Source of the DNA: Halopseudomonas bauzanensis
Lineage (GTDB): Bacteria; Pseudomonadota; Gammaproteobacteria; Pseudomonadales; Pseudomonadaceae
Length of the DNA stretch: 64,000 nucleotides
Reading direction: 5' to 3'
NCBI RefSeq assembly: GCF_900114735.1
Contig: NZ_FOUA01000001.1
Span: 446,278-510,277 of the forward strand
In this document: positions 10,362-20,518 of the stretch, one piece after another
How the letters are laid out: each line of letters begins with the position of its first letter
How positions within the stretch are numbered: the first letter of the stretch is position 1
Made by a program: the position numbers and the translations under genes
Notes under the pieces: model-generated
The model's database searches: none
Told to the model about the DNA's origin: nothing
What the model saw: only the letters and a program-made list of their open reading frames with translations

Positions 10362-11740
10362 ACCAAAGCGAACATATATTACTGGTCGAGGACGACCGCG
10401 GTTTGCGCGAGCTCCTGCAGGAAGAGCTGGAAGCCGAGGGTTACCAAGTTACCGCTTGCGGCGACGCCGAGCAGGGGCTGCAGATGTTACGCAGCCAGAC
10501 GCCCGATCTGCTGATCAGTGACCTGCGGTTGCCGGGCGCTGACGGCCTCAGTCTGTTGCCGGCGCTGGCTCAGTGCGATGTGCCGCCGGCAGTGTTGATC
10601 ATCACCGCCTTCGGCTCGGTACAGCAGGCAGTCAAGGCGTTACAGGCCGGTGCCGACGACTTCCTGACCAAGCCACTGGAAATGGATCACTTCCTGCTGA
10701 CGGTCAACCGCCTGCTGGAAAATCGGCGCCTGCGCAATGAGGTCCGGCATTACCGCAGCCTGCTGGCGGTCGAACAGTTCAACGGCATTATCGGCCAGAG
10801 CCCAGCCATGCAGCAGCTGTTCCATCACATTCGCCAGATAGCCTCCGCCGATGGGCCGGTACTGGTGCAGGGTGAGAGCGGCACCGGCAAGGAACTGGTG
10901 GCCCGGGCCCTGCATGATCAAAGCAGCCGTCGCGATGGCCCTTATATGGTGGTCAACTGCGGCGGTATTCCCAGCGAATTGATGGAAAGCGAATTCTTCG
11001 GGCATGCCGCCGGCGCCTTCACCGGCGCGCGCAACCAGCGTGCCGGCTTGTTCCAGCAGGCGGACGGCGGCACCTTGCTGCTCGATGAGTTGGGCGAAAT
11101 GCCCCTGGCGCTGCAGGCCAAACTGCTGCGAGTACTGCAGGACGGCAAGGTGCGGCCGGTGGGCAGCGATCATGAAATCCAGCTCGACGTGCGCATCATC
11201 GGCGCCACCAATCGCAACCTGACCGAAGCCGTCGCCGACGGCAGTTTTCGCGAGGACCTGTTCTACCGACTGGAAACCTTCGCCCTGCAAGTCCCCCCGC
11301 TGCGCGCCCGCGGCGAGGATGTCCAGCGCCTGGCGGAGTTCTTCCTGACCCGTTTCAACGCCCGCCAGCAGCGCCGCATCAAGGGCTTCAGCGACGAGGC
11401 ACTGGCCATGCTGCAACGCTACGCTTTCCCCGGTAACGTGCGCGAATTGCAGAACGCCGTGGAGCGCGCCGCCACCTTCTGCGATACCCCGCTGATCGAG
11501 GTGCGCCATCTGCCGCAGCGCATCTGCGAGCAGCCCGCTGGCCAACCGCTCCCCTCCCCAACCACCCGCGGACCAGCAACGCCGCCACCGGCCAGCGGCG
11601 ACCCGGAGGGCATGCCGACCCTGGAAACCGTCCAGCGTCAGTACATCCATCAGGTAGTCCAGGCCACCGGCGGCAACAAACGCCGCGCCGCCGACATCCT
11701 GGGTATCACCCGGCGCACGCTGTATCGCTGGCTGGAGTAA
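10358..11740 (+). CDS. NtrC-family sigma54-dependent response regulator
   Basis: A 460-aa regulator. The receiver domain spans 1-120 (acidic pair VEDDRG, acceptor Asp in LLISDLRLPG). The AAA+ central domain has Walker A GESGTGKE, the sigma54-contact loop GAFTGA and Walker B DGGTLLLDELGEM. A Fis-type HTH is at the C-terminus (GGNKRRAADILGITRRTLYRWL). Cognate partner of the kinase that overlaps its start. The adjacent tripartite pump genes are the obvious candidate target, but I found no convincing -24/-12 element in the 103 bases before macA, so the pump may be read through from this gene. Confidence 0.93.
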   Translation: MNQSEHILLVEDDRGLRELLQEELEAEGYQVTACGDAEQGLQMLRSQTPDLLISDLRLPGADGLSLLPALAQCDVPPAVLIITAFGSVQQAVKALQAGADDFLTKPLEMDHFLLTVNRLLENRRLRNEVRHYRSLLAVEQFNGIIGQSPAMQQLFHHIRQIASADGPVLVQGESGTGKELVARALHDQSSRRDGPYMVVNCGGIPSELMESEFFGHAAGAFTGARNQRAGLFQQADGGTLLLDELGEMPLALQAKLLRVLQDGKVRPVGSDHEIQLDVRIIGATNRNLTEAVADGSFREDLFYRLETFALQVPPLRARGEDVQRLAEFFLTRFNARQQRRIKGFSDEALAMLQRYAFPGNVRELQNAVERAATFCDTPLIEVRHLPQRICEQPAGQPLPSPTTRGPATPPPASGDPEGMPTLETVQRQYIHQVVQATGGNKRRAADILGITRRTLYRWLE

Positions 11741-11843
11741 GTGCACCAGCTTTACAGTTTCTTTACCCAGCCGCTGCCCCGATTGACACTGCGCCTCGGT
11801 AAACTGTGCGCCATTGCCCCCCGATCGTATTCAAGGAATCACT

Positions 11844-13001
11844 ATGTCATCTTCCAGGCGTTTCCTGTGGCTGTTCGCCGTCCTGGCGGGAATGGTCGCA
11901 TTGCTCTGGTTTTTCTGGCTGGCGCCGGACAGCAAGGGACCGGAGTTGGTCACGGCACCGGTCGAACGCGGTGATATCGAAGACAGCGTCACCGCCCTGG
12001 GCACCCTGGAGCCGCTCAACTATGTGGATGTCGGCACCCAGGTCTCCGGTCAGCTGGAGAAGCTGCATGTAGAAGAAGGTGAACAGGTCGAAGAAGGCCA
12101 GTTGCTGGCCGAGATCGACGCGACCATTTACCTGGCCAAGGTCGAGGCCACCGAGGCCCAGTTGGAAAACCTCCAGGCCCAGCTCGCCGACCGCGAAGCC
12201 ACCCAGGTACTGGCCCGGCTGCAGGCCGAGCGCCAGCGTAACCTGATAAAGCTCGACGCCACCAGCCAGGAATCCGTGGAACAGGCCGATGCCACCCTGC
12301 GCTCGGCCACCGCGCAGATTGCCGCGCTCAAGGCGCAGATCCGCCAACTGGAATCCCAGCTCAAGGAAGCCCGCGCCGACCTCAGCTACACCCGTATCTA
12401 TGCGCCCATGACTGGCACCGTGGTCGACCAACTGGCCAACCAGGGCCAGACCCTCAACGCCAACCAGACCGCGCCGATCATCGTGCAGATTGCCGACCTG
12501 AGTACCATGACCGTGCGTACCCAGGTGTCGGAGGCGGACATCACCCAGCTGCAGGTGGGCATGCCGGTGTGGTTCACCACCCTCGGTCAGCCCGATGTAC
12601 GCCGCGAAGGCGTGCTGCGACAGATTTTGCCGACCCCGGAAATCGTCAACAACGTGGTGCTGTTCAACGCCCTGTTCGACGTGCCCAACCCGGACGGCAA
12701 ACTGCTGCCACAGATGAGCGCCCAGGTGTTCTTCGTCAAGGCCGCGGCGGACAATGTGCTGACCATCCCGGTATCCGCGCTCAAGCCAGTGGAGCGCCGC
12801 CCGGGCGCCGGCGCAGACCAGCGCTACCGTGTACAGGTGCTGGAAAATGGCGAGCCGCAGCCCCGCGTCATCAGCGTAGGCACCATGACTCGGGTCAGCG
12901 CCGAGGTGCTGGAAGGGCTTGAGGAAGGCGACGAGATCGTCATCGCTGGCGGCAGCAGCGCTCCGCCTGCTGAGCGCAGCCAGCGCCGGCCGAGGTTCTG
13001 A
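11844..13001 (+). CDS. macA: MacA-type periplasmic adaptor of a tripartite efflux pump
   Basis: A 385-aa HlyD/RND-type adaptor. The N-terminal inner-membrane anchor is at about 8-27. A biotinyl-lipoyl half motif, a long alpha-hairpin coiled coil (about 95-185, rich in Ala/Gln/Glu) and beta-barrel/membrane-proximal domains follow. It links the ABC protein MacB to an outer-membrane channel. A TTG at 11814 would add ten residues; the ATG at 11844 behind AAGGA is better and begins right at the membrane anchor. Its stop overlaps the macB start (TGATG). PvdR of the P. aeruginosa PvdRT-OpmQ pump is the same type, so the substrate could be a siderophore, macrolide or peptide. Confidence 0.9.
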   Translation: MSSSRRFLWLFAVLAGMVALLWFFWLAPDSKGPELVTAPVERGDIEDSVTALGTLEPLNYVDVGTQVSGQLEKLHVEEGEQVEEGQLLAEIDATIYLAKVEATEAQLENLQAQLADREATQVLARLQAERQRNLIKLDATSQESVEQADATLRSATAQIAALKAQIRQLESQLKEARADLSYTRIYAPMTGTVVDQLANQGQTLNANQTAPIIVQIADLSTMTVRTQVSEADITQLQVGMPVWFTTLGQPDVRREGVLRQILPTPEIVNNVVLFNALFDVPNPDGKLLPQMSAQVFFVKAAADNVLTIPVSALKPVERRPGAGADQRYRVQVLENGEPQPRVISVGTMTRVSAEVLEGLEEGDEIVIAGGSSAPPAERSQRRPRF

Positions 13002-14950
13002 TGAACACTCCCTTGATCCGCCTCGAAGGCATCGGCCGCACCTACCGCAACGGCGAGCTGTCGACTACCGTGCTGCATGACGTCACCCTGGATATCCATG
13101 CCGGCGAGTTCGTCGCCATCATGGGCGCCTCCGGCTCCGGCAAGTCGACCCTGATGCACCTGCTCGGCTGCCTGGACCAACCCACCACCGGCCGTTACCT
13201 GTTCGAAGGCGAGGATATTGCCGAGCTGGATAGCGACCAGTTGGCCAGCCTGCGCAGCCGCACCTTCGGTTTCATTTTCCAGAGCTACCACCTGATTTCC
13301 TCGGCCAATGCCACCGAGAACGTGGAAGTACCCGCCATTTATGCCGGCCTGCCACGGGAGGCGCGCCATGCCCGCGCCGAGGAACTGCTTACCAGCCTGG
13401 GGCTTGGCGAGCGGCTGCAGAACCGTCCCAATCAGCTGTCCGGCGGCCAGCAGCAGCGCGTTTCCATCGCCCGGGCGCTGATGAACGACGCGCGCATCCT
13501 GCTGGCTGATGAGCCCACCGGCGCACTCGACAGCAAGAGCGGTCATGACGTCCTGCAGTTGCTCAAGGACCTGCATGCCCGGGGCAAGACGGTAATCGTC
13601 ATCACCCACGATCGCGAAGTCGCCAGCCATGCCGACCGCCTGATCGAGATCCGTGACGGCCGCATCATTCATGACAGCGGGCGCAAACCGAGCCCGGCCG
13701 AGCAAGTCGAGGCGCCACCGCCCCGCCCCGCTCGCCAACAGGGCCTGGCCGCTTTCGGCGATATCAACGAGGCAGTGCGCATGGCCCTGCGCGCCCTGAA
13801 AGCCAACTTGTTCCGCACAGTGTTGACCTTACTGGGCATCGTTATCGGTGTAGCCTCGGTGGTGGTCATGCTGGCGGTAGGCAACGGCGCGCGTCAGGAT
13901 GTAGTCGAGCGCATAAGCGATATGGGCACCAACCTGCTGCTGATTCGCCCCGGCGCACCGAATACCCGGCGTTCGGCGGATGGCACCACCAACACGTTGA
14001 CGCCGGAGGATGCCATCGTCGCCGCGCGAGTGGACAACGTGGTTGCCGCGGTGCCCGAAGCCGACACGCGGGCTACGGTACGCGCGGGCAACACCGACGC
14101 GCAGACCCAGATCACCGGTACCACCGCTGATTACCCGCTGGCCAAGAGCTGGCCGGTGGCCTCGGGGGTGTTCCTCAATGACGATGACAACCGTCGCTAC
14201 GCCGCCGTCGCGGTGATCGGCCAGACCGTCGCCACCAACCTCTATGGCGATGCCGATCCGCTGGGCCAGTACATGCTGATCCGCAACGTGCCCTTTCTGA
14301 TCATCGGCGTGATGCAGGAGAAAGGCGCCACCCCCTGGGGCCAGGATCAGGACGACGTGGTGTTCGTGCCGCTGAATACCGCCAGCAACCGGCTGATCGG
14401 CTCTCGCCATCTGAGCAGCATCAGCGTGCTGATCGAGGATCTGAGCCTGTCCGACGCCACCCAGGAAGCGGTCCGCCAGGCGGTGATGGCCAATCATTCG
14501 GGTATCGAGGATTTCCAGATCCGCAATATGGCCTCGCTGCTGGAAAACATCGCCAGCACCCAGGATACCTTTACCGTGCTACTGGGCTCGATCGCCGCCA
14601 TTTCCCTGTTGGTCGGCGGCATCGGTGTAATGAATATCATGCTGGTGAACGTGTCCGAGCGCACCCGGGAGATCGGCATCCGCATGGCCACCGGGGCGCG
14701 TACCCGCAACATCCTCCAGCAGTTCATCGTCGAGGCCATGGTGGTCTCGGCCATTGGCGGCGCCATTGGCGTGGTTACCGGCCTGGGCTTTGCCAGCATG
14801 CTGCAGTACTTCGGCACGCCGATCCAGTTCACCGCCGGCCCGGTGCTGCTGGCCTTCGGCTGCGCCTTCGCGACCGGTCTGATTTTCGGTTTCATGCCTG
14901 CCCACAAGGCAGCCCATCTTGATCCAGTGGTGGCCCTCAGTGCGGACTAG
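13001..14950 (+). CDS. macB: MacB-type ABC transporter, fused ATPase and permease
   Basis: A 649-aa inner-membrane mechanotransmission ABC protein. The N-terminal nucleotide-binding domain covers about 1-230: Walker [10 protein letters not shown], signature [15 protein letters not shown], Walker B ILLADEP and an H-loop in VITHDREVA. One transmembrane helix follows at about 275-300, then a large periplasmic domain, then three C-terminal helices (about 530-640) with the conserved [22 protein letters not shown]. It works with the adaptor upstream and the outer-membrane factor whose start overlaps its 3' end. Equivalent in layout to PvdT. Confidence 0.93.
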   Translation: MNTPLIRLEGIGRTYRNGELSTTVLHDVTLDIHAGEFVAIMGASGSGKSTLMHLLGCLDQPTTGRYLFEGEDIAELDSDQLASLRSRTFGFIFQSYHLISSANATENVEVPAIYAGLPREARHARAEELLTSLGLGERLQNRPNQLSGGQQQRVSIARALMNDARILLADEPTGALDSKSGHDVLQLLKDLHARGKTVIVITHDREVASHADRLIEIRDGRIIHDSGRKPSPAEQVEAPPPRPARQQGLAAFGDINEAVRMALRALKANLFRTVLTLLGIVIGVASVVVMLAVGNGARQDVVERISDMGTNLLLIRPGAPNTRRSADGTTNTLTPEDAIVAARVDNVVAAVPEADTRATVRAGNTDAQTQITGTTADYPLAKSWPVASGVFLNDDDNRRYAAVAVIGQTVATNLYGDADPLGQYMLIRNVPFLIIGVMQEKGATPWGQDQDDVVFVPLNTASNRLIGSRHLSSISVLIEDLSLSDATQEAVRQAVMANHSGIEDFQIRNMASLLENIASTQDTFTVLLGSIAAISLLVGGIGVMNIMLVNVSERTREIGIRMATGARTRNILQQFIVEAMVVSAIGGAIGVVTGLGFASMLQYFGTPIQFTAGPVLLAFGCAFATGLIFGFMPAHKAAHLDPVVALSAD

Positions 14951-16316
14951 ACAATTCATTCCCCTTACCCTCGCCATCTTGCTGGCCGGTTGCAGCCTCA
15001 ACACGCCCGTGCCGCAGACCGGCCTGCAGGCACCTGCACAATGGAATCAGGCAGCAGACTCCTCGGTCTGGCCCGAAGCGCGCTGGTGGACCCAGTATAA
15101 TGCGCCGCAGCTGTCCCAGCTGATGGCCCAGGCACGGGTCGGCAACCTGGACCTGGCCAGCGCCGCGACCCGCCTGCTGCAAGCTGACGCGCAGTTGCGC
15201 CAGAGCGGCGCCGCCCTGCTACCGAGCATTGACGGCAGTGCCAGTGGCCGCCGTGGCGGCAACAGTGGTGATGGAGATGTGAGCAGCGGTTTCAATGCCA
15301 GCCTGAACGCCAGCTACGAAATCGACTTCTGGGGCCGCAACCGCGCCGCCGTTGAAGCCGCCGCTGCCAACCTCAACGCCAGTCGCTACGATCTGGAGGC
15401 GCTGGCCATCACTACCGATGCCAGCGTGGCCAGCAGTTGGTTCCAACTGGTGGAGAACCAGGCGCGCCTGCAGTTGGCACGAGACAACCTGGCCGCGGCC
15501 GAGCAAGTATTGAATATCGTCGAAGCGCGCTACCGCTACGGCGCCGATGACAGCCTGGCGGTCAGCCAACAGCGCGCCCTGGTCGCCCAGCTGCGTGCCA
15601 ACCTGCCCGCGCTGGAACAGCAGACCTTGCAGTTGCGCAACAGCCTGGCGCTGTTGCTGGGCCAAGGGCCGGACTTTACGCTCGGTGCGCTGCCCACCAT
15701 GGACGACATCGCCGTACCCGAGCCCGGCGCCGGCCTGCCATCCGAGCTGCTCAATCGCCGCCCGGACATCCGCGCCAGCGAACAACGACTGCTGGCCGCC
15801 AACGCCAACCTGACCGCAGCCCGGGCCGCGCTTTATCCGAGTATCCAGCTCACCGGCAGCTACGGCGCCCAGAGCTCGGCGCTGTCCGACCTGGTCAGCA
15901 ATCCGTTGAACCCTTGGAGCCTGGCCGCCGGGCTGACCCAGCCCATCTTCGATGGCGGCCGCCTGCGTGCCCAGGTCGAGATCAGCGAAGCCAGCCAACA
16001 GGAGTCGCTGATCGGCTATCAACGGGCAATTCTCGATGCGTTGATCGATGCCGATACTGCCCTTGGTGCGTTGCAGCAGGCGCGCCGGCAGTATCAGCTG
16101 CAGCAGGCAGCTACCGCCGAATCAGAACTGGCCTTTGAATTGGCCCAGGCCCGCTACAAGGCCGGTGCCATCGACCTGCAGAACCTGCTCGACACCCAGC
16201 GCTCCTATTTCCAGAGTCAGGACAGCCTGGTCCAGCAACGCGCCGCCTGGCTGCTGGCGACAGTGGATCTGTACCGGGCATTGGGTGGCGGCTGGCAGGA
16301 TGTCCCGGTAAGCTAG
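14940..16316 (+). CDS. Outer-membrane efflux lipoprotein, NodT/OprM family
   Basis: A 458-aa TolC-like channel. It has a signal peptide and lipobox LLAGC, then two outer-membrane efflux repeats; characteristic blocks are [16 protein letters not shown] in the first half and [20 protein letters not shown] in the second. Third part of the tripartite pump. I chose the GTG at 14940, which overlaps the macB 3' end by 11 bases and places the hydrophobic core directly after MRTRQ; a TTG at 14919 would add seven odd residues. OpmQ is the functional counterpart in P. aeruginosa. Confidence 0.9.
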   Translation: MRTRQFIPLTLAILLAGCSLNTPVPQTGLQAPAQWNQAADSSVWPEARWWTQYNAPQLSQLMAQARVGNLDLASAATRLLQADAQLRQSGAALLPSIDGSASGRRGGNSGDGDVSSGFNASLNASYEIDFWGRNRAAVEAAAANLNASRYDLEALAITTDASVASSWFQLVENQARLQLARDNLAAAEQVLNIVEARYRYGADDSLAVSQQRALVAQLRANLPALEQQTLQLRNSLALLLGQGPDFTLGALPTMDDIAVPEPGAGLPSELLNRRPDIRASEQRLLAANANLTAARAALYPSIQLTGSYGAQSSALSDLVSNPLNPWSLAAGLTQPIFDGGRLRAQVEISEASQQESLIGYQRAILDALIDADTALGALQQARRQYQLQQAATAESELAFELAQARYKAGAIDLQNLLDTQRSYFQSQDSLVQQRAAWLLATVDLYRALGGGWQDVPVS

Positions 16317-16345
16317 CCCTCCTGGATCATCATCGGGAGAGTTCC

Positions 16346-16783
16346 TTGTCAGCCGTCCTGCGTCTCGCCACTCTGGACCAGCGTCACTTCCAGCTTCACA
16401 GTACCGTTCTGCCGCAACTGGCGGAGCATCTGCAGGGGCTGGATGCGCTGTGCCGAACGCTCGGCGTTACCCCGCTGAGCCAGTTCGTCGACCTTACTGC
16501 GCTGGAGTTTCAGGAGGCGGCCCAGCTGCTCAAGGACACCACACCGCCACAGCAGGACCCGGAAACCGGCCTGCCCTGGAGCATCGAGGACATGGCGTGG
16601 TATCCCATCAGTACCGGCATGACCACCCTCGAAGCGCTCAGCGGCCACCTGCAGCGCAACCGGCCGCGGGAGGTATCCGGCGCCAATCAGCGGCAGTTGC
16701 TCGAAGCCCTGACGTTCTGCGAAAGCTGCTTGCGGCCGATGGAAGCCGAAGGCGCACAATTTCATCTGGCCGCAGGGTACTGA
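16346..16783 (+). CDS. Conserved hypothetical cytoplasmic protein, efflux operon tail
   Basis: A 145-aa acidic protein with no signal peptide or membrane segment. I do not recognise a domain. It starts from TTG at 16346 with a GGGAG site six bases before it, 29 bases after the outer-membrane factor gene, so it is probably co-transcribed with the pump. The sequence is Leu/Gln-rich and mainly helical. Two Cys lie close together near the end (FCESCLRPM). No in-frame ATG precedes Met-97, which supports the TTG start if the frame is real. Codon use looks like its neighbours. Confidence is limited because no family could be named. Confidence 0.6.
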   Translation: MSAVLRLATLDQRHFQLHSTVLPQLAEHLQGLDALCRTLGVTPLSQFVDLTALEFQEAAQLLKDTTPPQQDPETGLPWSIEDMAWYPISTGMTTLEALSGHLQRNRPREVSGANQRQLLEALTFCESCLRPMEAEGAQFHLAAGY

Positions 16784-16911
16784 ATCCGCTCTGCTTTTCC
16801 CGCTGCCACAATAAGCTGAGCCATCCGTACATTATTTCTCCTGCCAATACAGCAGCCAGCGCCCGGTGAATTTGCCATAGTGGGGTAAAACAGAAACGGA
16901 GAGCGTACCCC

Positions 16912-17880
16912 ATGCTGCAAACCGAACAACATATTCTGGACGTCAATGATATCCAGCTCAGCGTGCATGTCGCTGGGCCGGAGCATGGACAACCCGTCTG
17001 GCTGCTGCATGGTTTTCCCGAATGCTGGTATTCCTGGCGCCATCAGATGCAGGCCCTGGCCGATGCCGGTTACCGGGCTTTCGCCCCCGAGATGCGCGGC
17101 TACGGTCGCAGCAGTGCACCGGCCGCCATTGAGGCCTATGACATTCCCACTCTGTGCGGCGACATCCAGGCGGCGATGGACCACTTCGGCCATCAACAGA
17201 TCGCCATGGTCGGCCACGACTGGGGCGCCAATATCGCCTGGTATCTGGCGTTGTACGAACCGGAACGGGTCAAGGTGGTGTGTGGCATGTCGGTGCCCTT
17301 CGGTGGCAGACCGAAACGCCCAGCTATCGAGCGGATGCGCGAGCGCTTCAAGGACAAGTTTCTCTATATTCTCTACTTTCAGGAGCCCGGCCCGGCCGAG
17401 GCCGAACTGGAAGCCGATATTCCCCGCACCCTGCGCACCCTGATGCATGGTCGTCCCGCCGCCGGCAACGGCTTGATCTCGGACAAACCGGCCGATTCGC
17501 GCTGGCTGGATGATTACACCGACCCAGAAGTACCGCCGACCTGGTGTCCGCCAGAGGCCTTCGATGTCTATGTGGAAACCTATATCGACAATGGTTTCCA
17601 TGGTCCGCTGAACTGGTATCGCAACTACGAGCGCAACTGGGAGCGCACCGCCGAGCTGGCCGGCAAGCAAGTGCAGCAACCGGCCCTGTTCATCATCGGC
17701 GACCGCGACCCGGTCGCCAAACTGGAAACCATCACCATCGAACGCATGCCCCAGGTCGTGCCCAGGGTCGAGCAGCATGTAATCGAGCGCTGCGGCCACT
17801 GGGTACAAAGCCAGAAGCCGGAAGAAGTGAACCCGCTGCTGCTGGCGTTTCTGCAACGGGAGTATCACGAAGCGCCCTGA
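16912..17880 (+). CDS. Alpha/beta hydrolase, soluble epoxide hydrolase-like
   Basis: A 322-aa cytosolic alpha/beta-fold enzyme. The HGFPECWYSWRHQ oxyanion motif and the nucleophile elbow VGHDWGANIAW carry an Asp nucleophile. That points to epoxide hydrolases or haloacid dehalogenases rather than serine esterases. A helical cap domain lies between about 130 and 235, with Tyr/Trp-rich segments that could hold the epoxide-polarising tyrosines. The late acid and base are in GDRDPVA and ERCGHWVQ. A GGAG site precedes the ATG. Monocistronic; a palindrome follows at 17891. Substrate unknown. Confidence 0.85.
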   Translation: MLQTEQHILDVNDIQLSVHVAGPEHGQPVWLLHGFPECWYSWRHQMQALADAGYRAFAPEMRGYGRSSAPAAIEAYDIPTLCGDIQAAMDHFGHQQIAMVGHDWGANIAWYLALYEPERVKVVCGMSVPFGGRPKRPAIERMRERFKDKFLYILYFQEPGPAEAELEADIPRTLRTLMHGRPAAGNGLISDKPADSRWLDDYTDPEVPPTWCPPEAFDVYVETYIDNGFHGPLNWYRNYERNWERTAELAGKQVQQPALFIIGDRDPVAKLETITIERMPQVVPRVEQHVIERCGHWVQSQKPEEVNPLLLAFLQREYHEAP

Positions 17881-17890
17881 TATATGTGAC

Positions 17891-17926
17891 TCTTGGAGTG
17901 TCGATCGCGATCGATGCTCCCAGGAG
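17891..17926. repeat. Interrupted palindrome after the epoxide hydrolase gene
   Basis: A central 12-base perfect palindrome CGATCGCGATCG is flanked by arms ending CTCTTGG and CCCAGGAG that pair with G-U wobbles and one bulge. Read on minus, the outer end (CCTGGGAGC) resembles the leading CCTGGGAGG of the dispersed palindromic repeats at 18734, 27503 and 35049. It may be a variant of that family, or act as a terminator lacking a T-run. Confidence 0.5.
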
Positions 17927-18007
17927 ATATATAGCCACCAACCGACCAGCAGGCTGGCTCTTCCCGCCTTCAATCCGGTATAGTGCGCGCCGTCGTCATT
18001 CCGGCGG

Positions 18008-18039
18008 CATGGGTTCCCTAACCCCATCATTCAAAAAGG
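18008..18039 (+). promoter_or_regulatory. preQ1-I riboswitch controlling the queuosine-precursor transporter
   Basis: P1 stem ATGGG (18009-18013) pairs with CCCAT (18023-18027). The loop TTCCCTAAC keeps the conserved T-AAC just before the 3' strand; in the Thermoanaerobacter tengcongensis preQ1-I aptamer this C pairs with the ligand. The A-rich tail TCAAAAAGG follows. Its GG (18038-18039) can pair with the loop CC to form the pseudoknot, and at the same time it is the Shine-Dalgarno, six bases before the ATG at 18046. Ligand binding would therefore hide the ribosome site. The downstream gene belongs to the transporter family already associated with preQ1-I riboswitches. Called by eye from consensus and context. 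Confidence 0.8.
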
Positions 18040-18045
18040 TGACAT

Positions 18046-18699
18046 ATGATTCCGGCATCCCTTTCGCGGCTGCGCATGGCTCTGTCCTGCCTGATCGCCT
18101 TCCATATTCTGATCATCATCGCCAGCAACTATCTGGTTCAGTTGCCGATCTCCCTGTTCGGCCTGCATACCACCTGGGGCGCCTTCAGCTTTCCGTTCAT
18201 CTTCCTGGCGACCGACCTGACCGTACGCCTGCTCGGCAAAGCGGCTGCGCGCCGGGTGATCGCCCGGGTCATGCTGCCGGCATTGGTGGTCTCCTATGTG
18301 TTCTCGGTGCTGTTTCAGGAAGGTGCGTTCCGCGGGCTCGATGCGCTGGCCCAGCTCAACTCATTTGTCCTGCGCATCTCGGTGGCGAGCTTCCTTGCCT
18401 ATGTGGTGGGCCAACTGCTGGATATTCAAGTGTTCGACCGTCTGCGCAAGCTCCCGCAGTGGTGGGTCGCACCCAGCGCAGCGATGATCGTCGGCAACCT
18501 GATCGATACTTTTGTGTTCTTCTCGGTAGCCTTCTGGCGCAGCACCAACGAATTCATGGCCGCCAACTGGGTGGAGATCGCAGCAGTCGACTACGCCACC
18601 AAAGTCGTCATCAGCATCATGCTGTTCGTCCCGCTGTATGGTCTGCTGCTGAATGCCATCCTGCGGCTGCTGGCCGGGCGGCAGACCGCGACCGTCTGA
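18046..18699 (+). CDS. yhhQ: Queuosine precursor (preQ0/preQ1) transporter, YhhQ family
   Basis: A 217-aa inner-membrane protein with about six hydrophobic helices. It has the COG1738/YhhQ signatures: N-terminal ASNYLVQLPISLFG, the charged FIFLATDLTVRLLGKAAAR loop, and the late VGNLIDTFVFFSVAFW segment. YhhQ imports 7-cyano- or 7-aminomethyl-7-deazaguanine, the precursor for queuosine in tRNA. The preQ1-I-type leader directly upstream supports this assignment independently of protein similarity. No queuosine biosynthesis genes are nearby; the gene stands alone between an epoxide hydrolase and ligB. Confidence 0.9.
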   Translation: MIPASLSRLRMALSCLIAFHILIIIASNYLVQLPISLFGLHTTWGAFSFPFIFLATDLTVRLLGKAAARRVIARVMLPALVVSYVFSVLFQEGAFRGLDALAQLNSFVLRISVASFLAYVVGQLLDIQVFDRLRKLPQWWVAPSAAMIVGNLIDTFVFFSVAFWRSTNEFMAANWVEIAAVDYATKVVISIMLFVPLYGLLLNAILRLLAGRQTATV

Positions 18700-18733
18700 C
18701 GAGCTCAGCTCACCGCTGGCCGAGGTTCGTTTT

Positions 18734-18762
18734 CCTGGGAGGTTCGAGCACCAGCTCGTACC
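18734..18762. repeat. Dispersed palindromic (REP-like) repeat, copy A
   Basis: CCTGGGAGG followed by a hairpin: GGTTCGAGC pairs with GCTCGTACC around the loop ACCA, one mismatch. Identical over 29 bases to copies at 27503-27531 and 35049-35077. It lies in the 179-base gap between yhhQ and ligB. Confidence 0.85.
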
Positions 18763-18857
18763 TTGCGGGCCCGATGACACCGGAAATGCCACCTCCTCCA
18801 CACTTTCGGCATGGGTAACTTGCCTGCCCCAACCTTGCCCGTCACATTGCGCACTGA

Positions 18858-20516
<1,659 letters not shown>

Positions 20517-20518
20517 TC

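Noticed and set aside
11741-11843. Sigma54 promoter before macA
   Set aside because: TTGC occurs near 11814 but no GG lies at the required ten-base spacing, so no -24/-12 element was called.
16762-18030. 422-codon open frame on minus over the epoxide hydrolase gene and the preQ1 leader
   Set aside because: The plus strand carries a full alpha/beta hydrolase with an Asp elbow and a GGAG site; the minus product has no domain and would cross the riboswitch.
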